This document shows, one piece after another, positions 62,826 to 64,000 of a stretch of DNA of 64,000 nucleotides (within the stretch, counting starts at the first letter, position 1; every line of letters begins with the position of its first letter). The notes below the pieces were generated by a model that was not told the origin of the DNA, did no database searches, and was given only the letters and a program-made list of their open reading frames with translations. The stretch is from Epiperipatus broadwayi (taxonomy: Eukaryota > Onychophora > Udeonychophora > Euonychophora > Peripatidae): NCBI GenBank assembly GCA_028023455.1, contig JAQFVV010006471.1:310001-374000 (forward strand), read 5' to 3'. The translations under genes and the position numbers were made by a program.

Positions 62826-64000
62826 GAACATGTGCTGGTTGCTGCAGATAGGCATACTGTAAAGGAAGTGACTAATATACTGGAGACTTTAGAAGCAAGT
62901 GACACTGCATATGAATGGAGACAAAGGCTCAATAGGGATAATTTAGATTCTACTGTGACCAATACTAATATATAAATTTTATGGGAACCAGTGTGAAAAT
63001 CATATCCAAAATTGAGTCAGAAATAACCATAAAATAAGAACACAAACCCCAAATGCCAATTATAATAATAACCAAAACGATTTTCACAAGATAAATTGTA
63101 GTCTCATGCCTTAATCCAGCAAAGATCAGTCCATTAAACTAGAAAAGGTCTCTTAGCAATGTTCCTTACTGCAGTGGCCTGGAACTAACTTGGATAGAGA
63201 CAATTTATTTTGGATATTAAATTCACTAGAATTTGATCATAATGATTTTATAACAGAGGATGTTGATGATTATCTTATCGTTAGCAACTCTCAGAAATTA
63301 ATGTTTTATTTGAAGATATTTAAGCAAAAGTTTTATTAGACAGGAATCCAGGTGTCTTTTATTTCAGAGCATTTGTTTTTAAGATTTATGTCTTTAATTT
63401 AATCAATTCCATTCTTATACTTAAAGTAATCTTCCCAAGTTATTTTAATAAATGCCAATAAGTTAATTTGTCTTCCCAACAAATTTGGGTGAAAATTCAG
63501 ATAAGTACCTTACTCATAGGACATGTTTTTTTTAAATTATGAATGAATTAATTAATAATGTAATTACTGGTTCTGACTTTATGTACAGATATGAATGTCT
63601 TATAAATTATGTTACAAAACAGATGATGTGTAAGAATGAAAAAGTTAAAATTGATCATTATGTTATGTGTCAAGAAGTAACATTATCATGTGTGAAAACA
63701 ATTATTAATAAGTTTTATATTAAGGTAAAATTGGAGGAACTTTTTAATTAGATGATGGTCTTAAAATAAATATATATCAATTATTATGGCAATTTAAAAA
63801 AATGTGGCTGGACATTATCAAAACATGAACTTGCAGGATGTGCCTTAACAAGACAGAAATATTTTTGTGCAAGTCATATCTCATATCTTATCAATATCAG
63901 GCAGAAGTTGAGAAACAAATAAACCAGATGGGTACTGGGGCATTATTAGTAAATGTACTTCATATTTCAATAATCATTTAATGAATGTAATAAAAAGGAC
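62826..64000 (+). pseudogene. Third Ty3/gypsy fragment: Gag-protease-RT start
   Basis: Begins ~30 bp after the previous element's 3' LTR. 62826-62968 reads HVLVAADRHTVKEVTNILE and YEWRQRLNRDN, like the N-terminal capsid of gypsy Gags ('hVvaaL----v-evtdil--p---Y--lK--L--R'). A protease remnant follows: INVLFEDI, a stop, AKVLLDRNPGVFYF (63260-63350, active-site DSGA-like segment degraded to DRNP) and VITGSDFMYRYECLINYV (63560-63610, the GSDF block). The linker and RT N-terminus come next (ALTRQKYFCASHISY, QYQAEVEKQINQM, then GIISKCTSYFNNHLM and VIKKD at the very end). It is cut by the window edge. It differs from the element to its left, which has its own RT. Confidence 0.8.

Overview
The window reads as repeat-dominated, very AT-rich (about a quarter G+C by eye, not counted) nuclear DNA of an animal, most likely an invertebrate. 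The evidence is the mixture of decayed Ty3/gypsy LTR retrotransposons, RTE- and Tx1/L1-like LINE fragments, hairpin/MITE-like elements, a type II tRNA-like SINE and long (TA)n, (TTA)n and (CT)n arrays. Nothing points to a bacterial, organellar or viral genome. No host protein-coding gene, rRNA or ordinary tRNA could be supported, and the species cannot be named from the sequence.

Layout. 1-7.3 kb: AT-rich DNA with TA/AAT microsatellites and an RTE-type LINE reverse-transcriptase relic (minus, 4.3-4.9 kb). 7.3-8.2 kb: a tRNA-like SINE and an inverted-repeat hairpin. 8.4-12.6 kb: two ~2 kb LTR-like units in direct tandem, separated only by a primer-binding-site-like decamer. 14.1-14.7 kb: C-terminal end of a second RTE LINE (plus). 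16.7-23.4 kb: a Ty3/gypsy-related element with ~2.4 kb LTRs whose interior carries gag but no pol; the second LTR is followed by another PBS and leader, so it is a fragment of a tandem array. 23.6-26.2 kb: LINE ORF1 relic (minus).

26.9-39.0 kb: the best preserved element, a 12.1 kb minus-strand Ty3/gypsy retrotransposon with 2.2-2.5 kb LTRs, a 4-bp ATAT target duplication, a 2.9 kb leader, gag, protease, RT, RNase H and integrase. All reading frames are broken and the RT YxDD motif is lost. 39.9-42.4 kb: LINE relics and a 308-bp MITE. 44.7-45.8 kb: a different Ty3/gypsy gag-protease relic (minus) with two zinc knuckles. 49.7-55.8 kb: fold-back elements, a LINE endonuclease/ORF1 relic (minus) with a near-perfect palindrome between its parts, and a 193-bp TTA array. 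56.2-62.8 kb: a plus-strand Ty3/gypsy element with a probable solo LTR of another family inside its 5' LTR. 62.8-64.0 kb: a third gypsy gag-protease-RT fragment running off the end.

No genes act together here in the operon or pathway sense. The coherent story is one of nested and tandem retroelements. The gag-only element resembles the 12 kb pol-bearing element both in gag and in its LTR terminus, which suggests an autonomous/non-autonomous pair. I found no convincing evidence of a new cellular system; the most unusual structures are the gag-only tandem element, the LTR-PBS-LTR dimer and a dispersed hairpin family.
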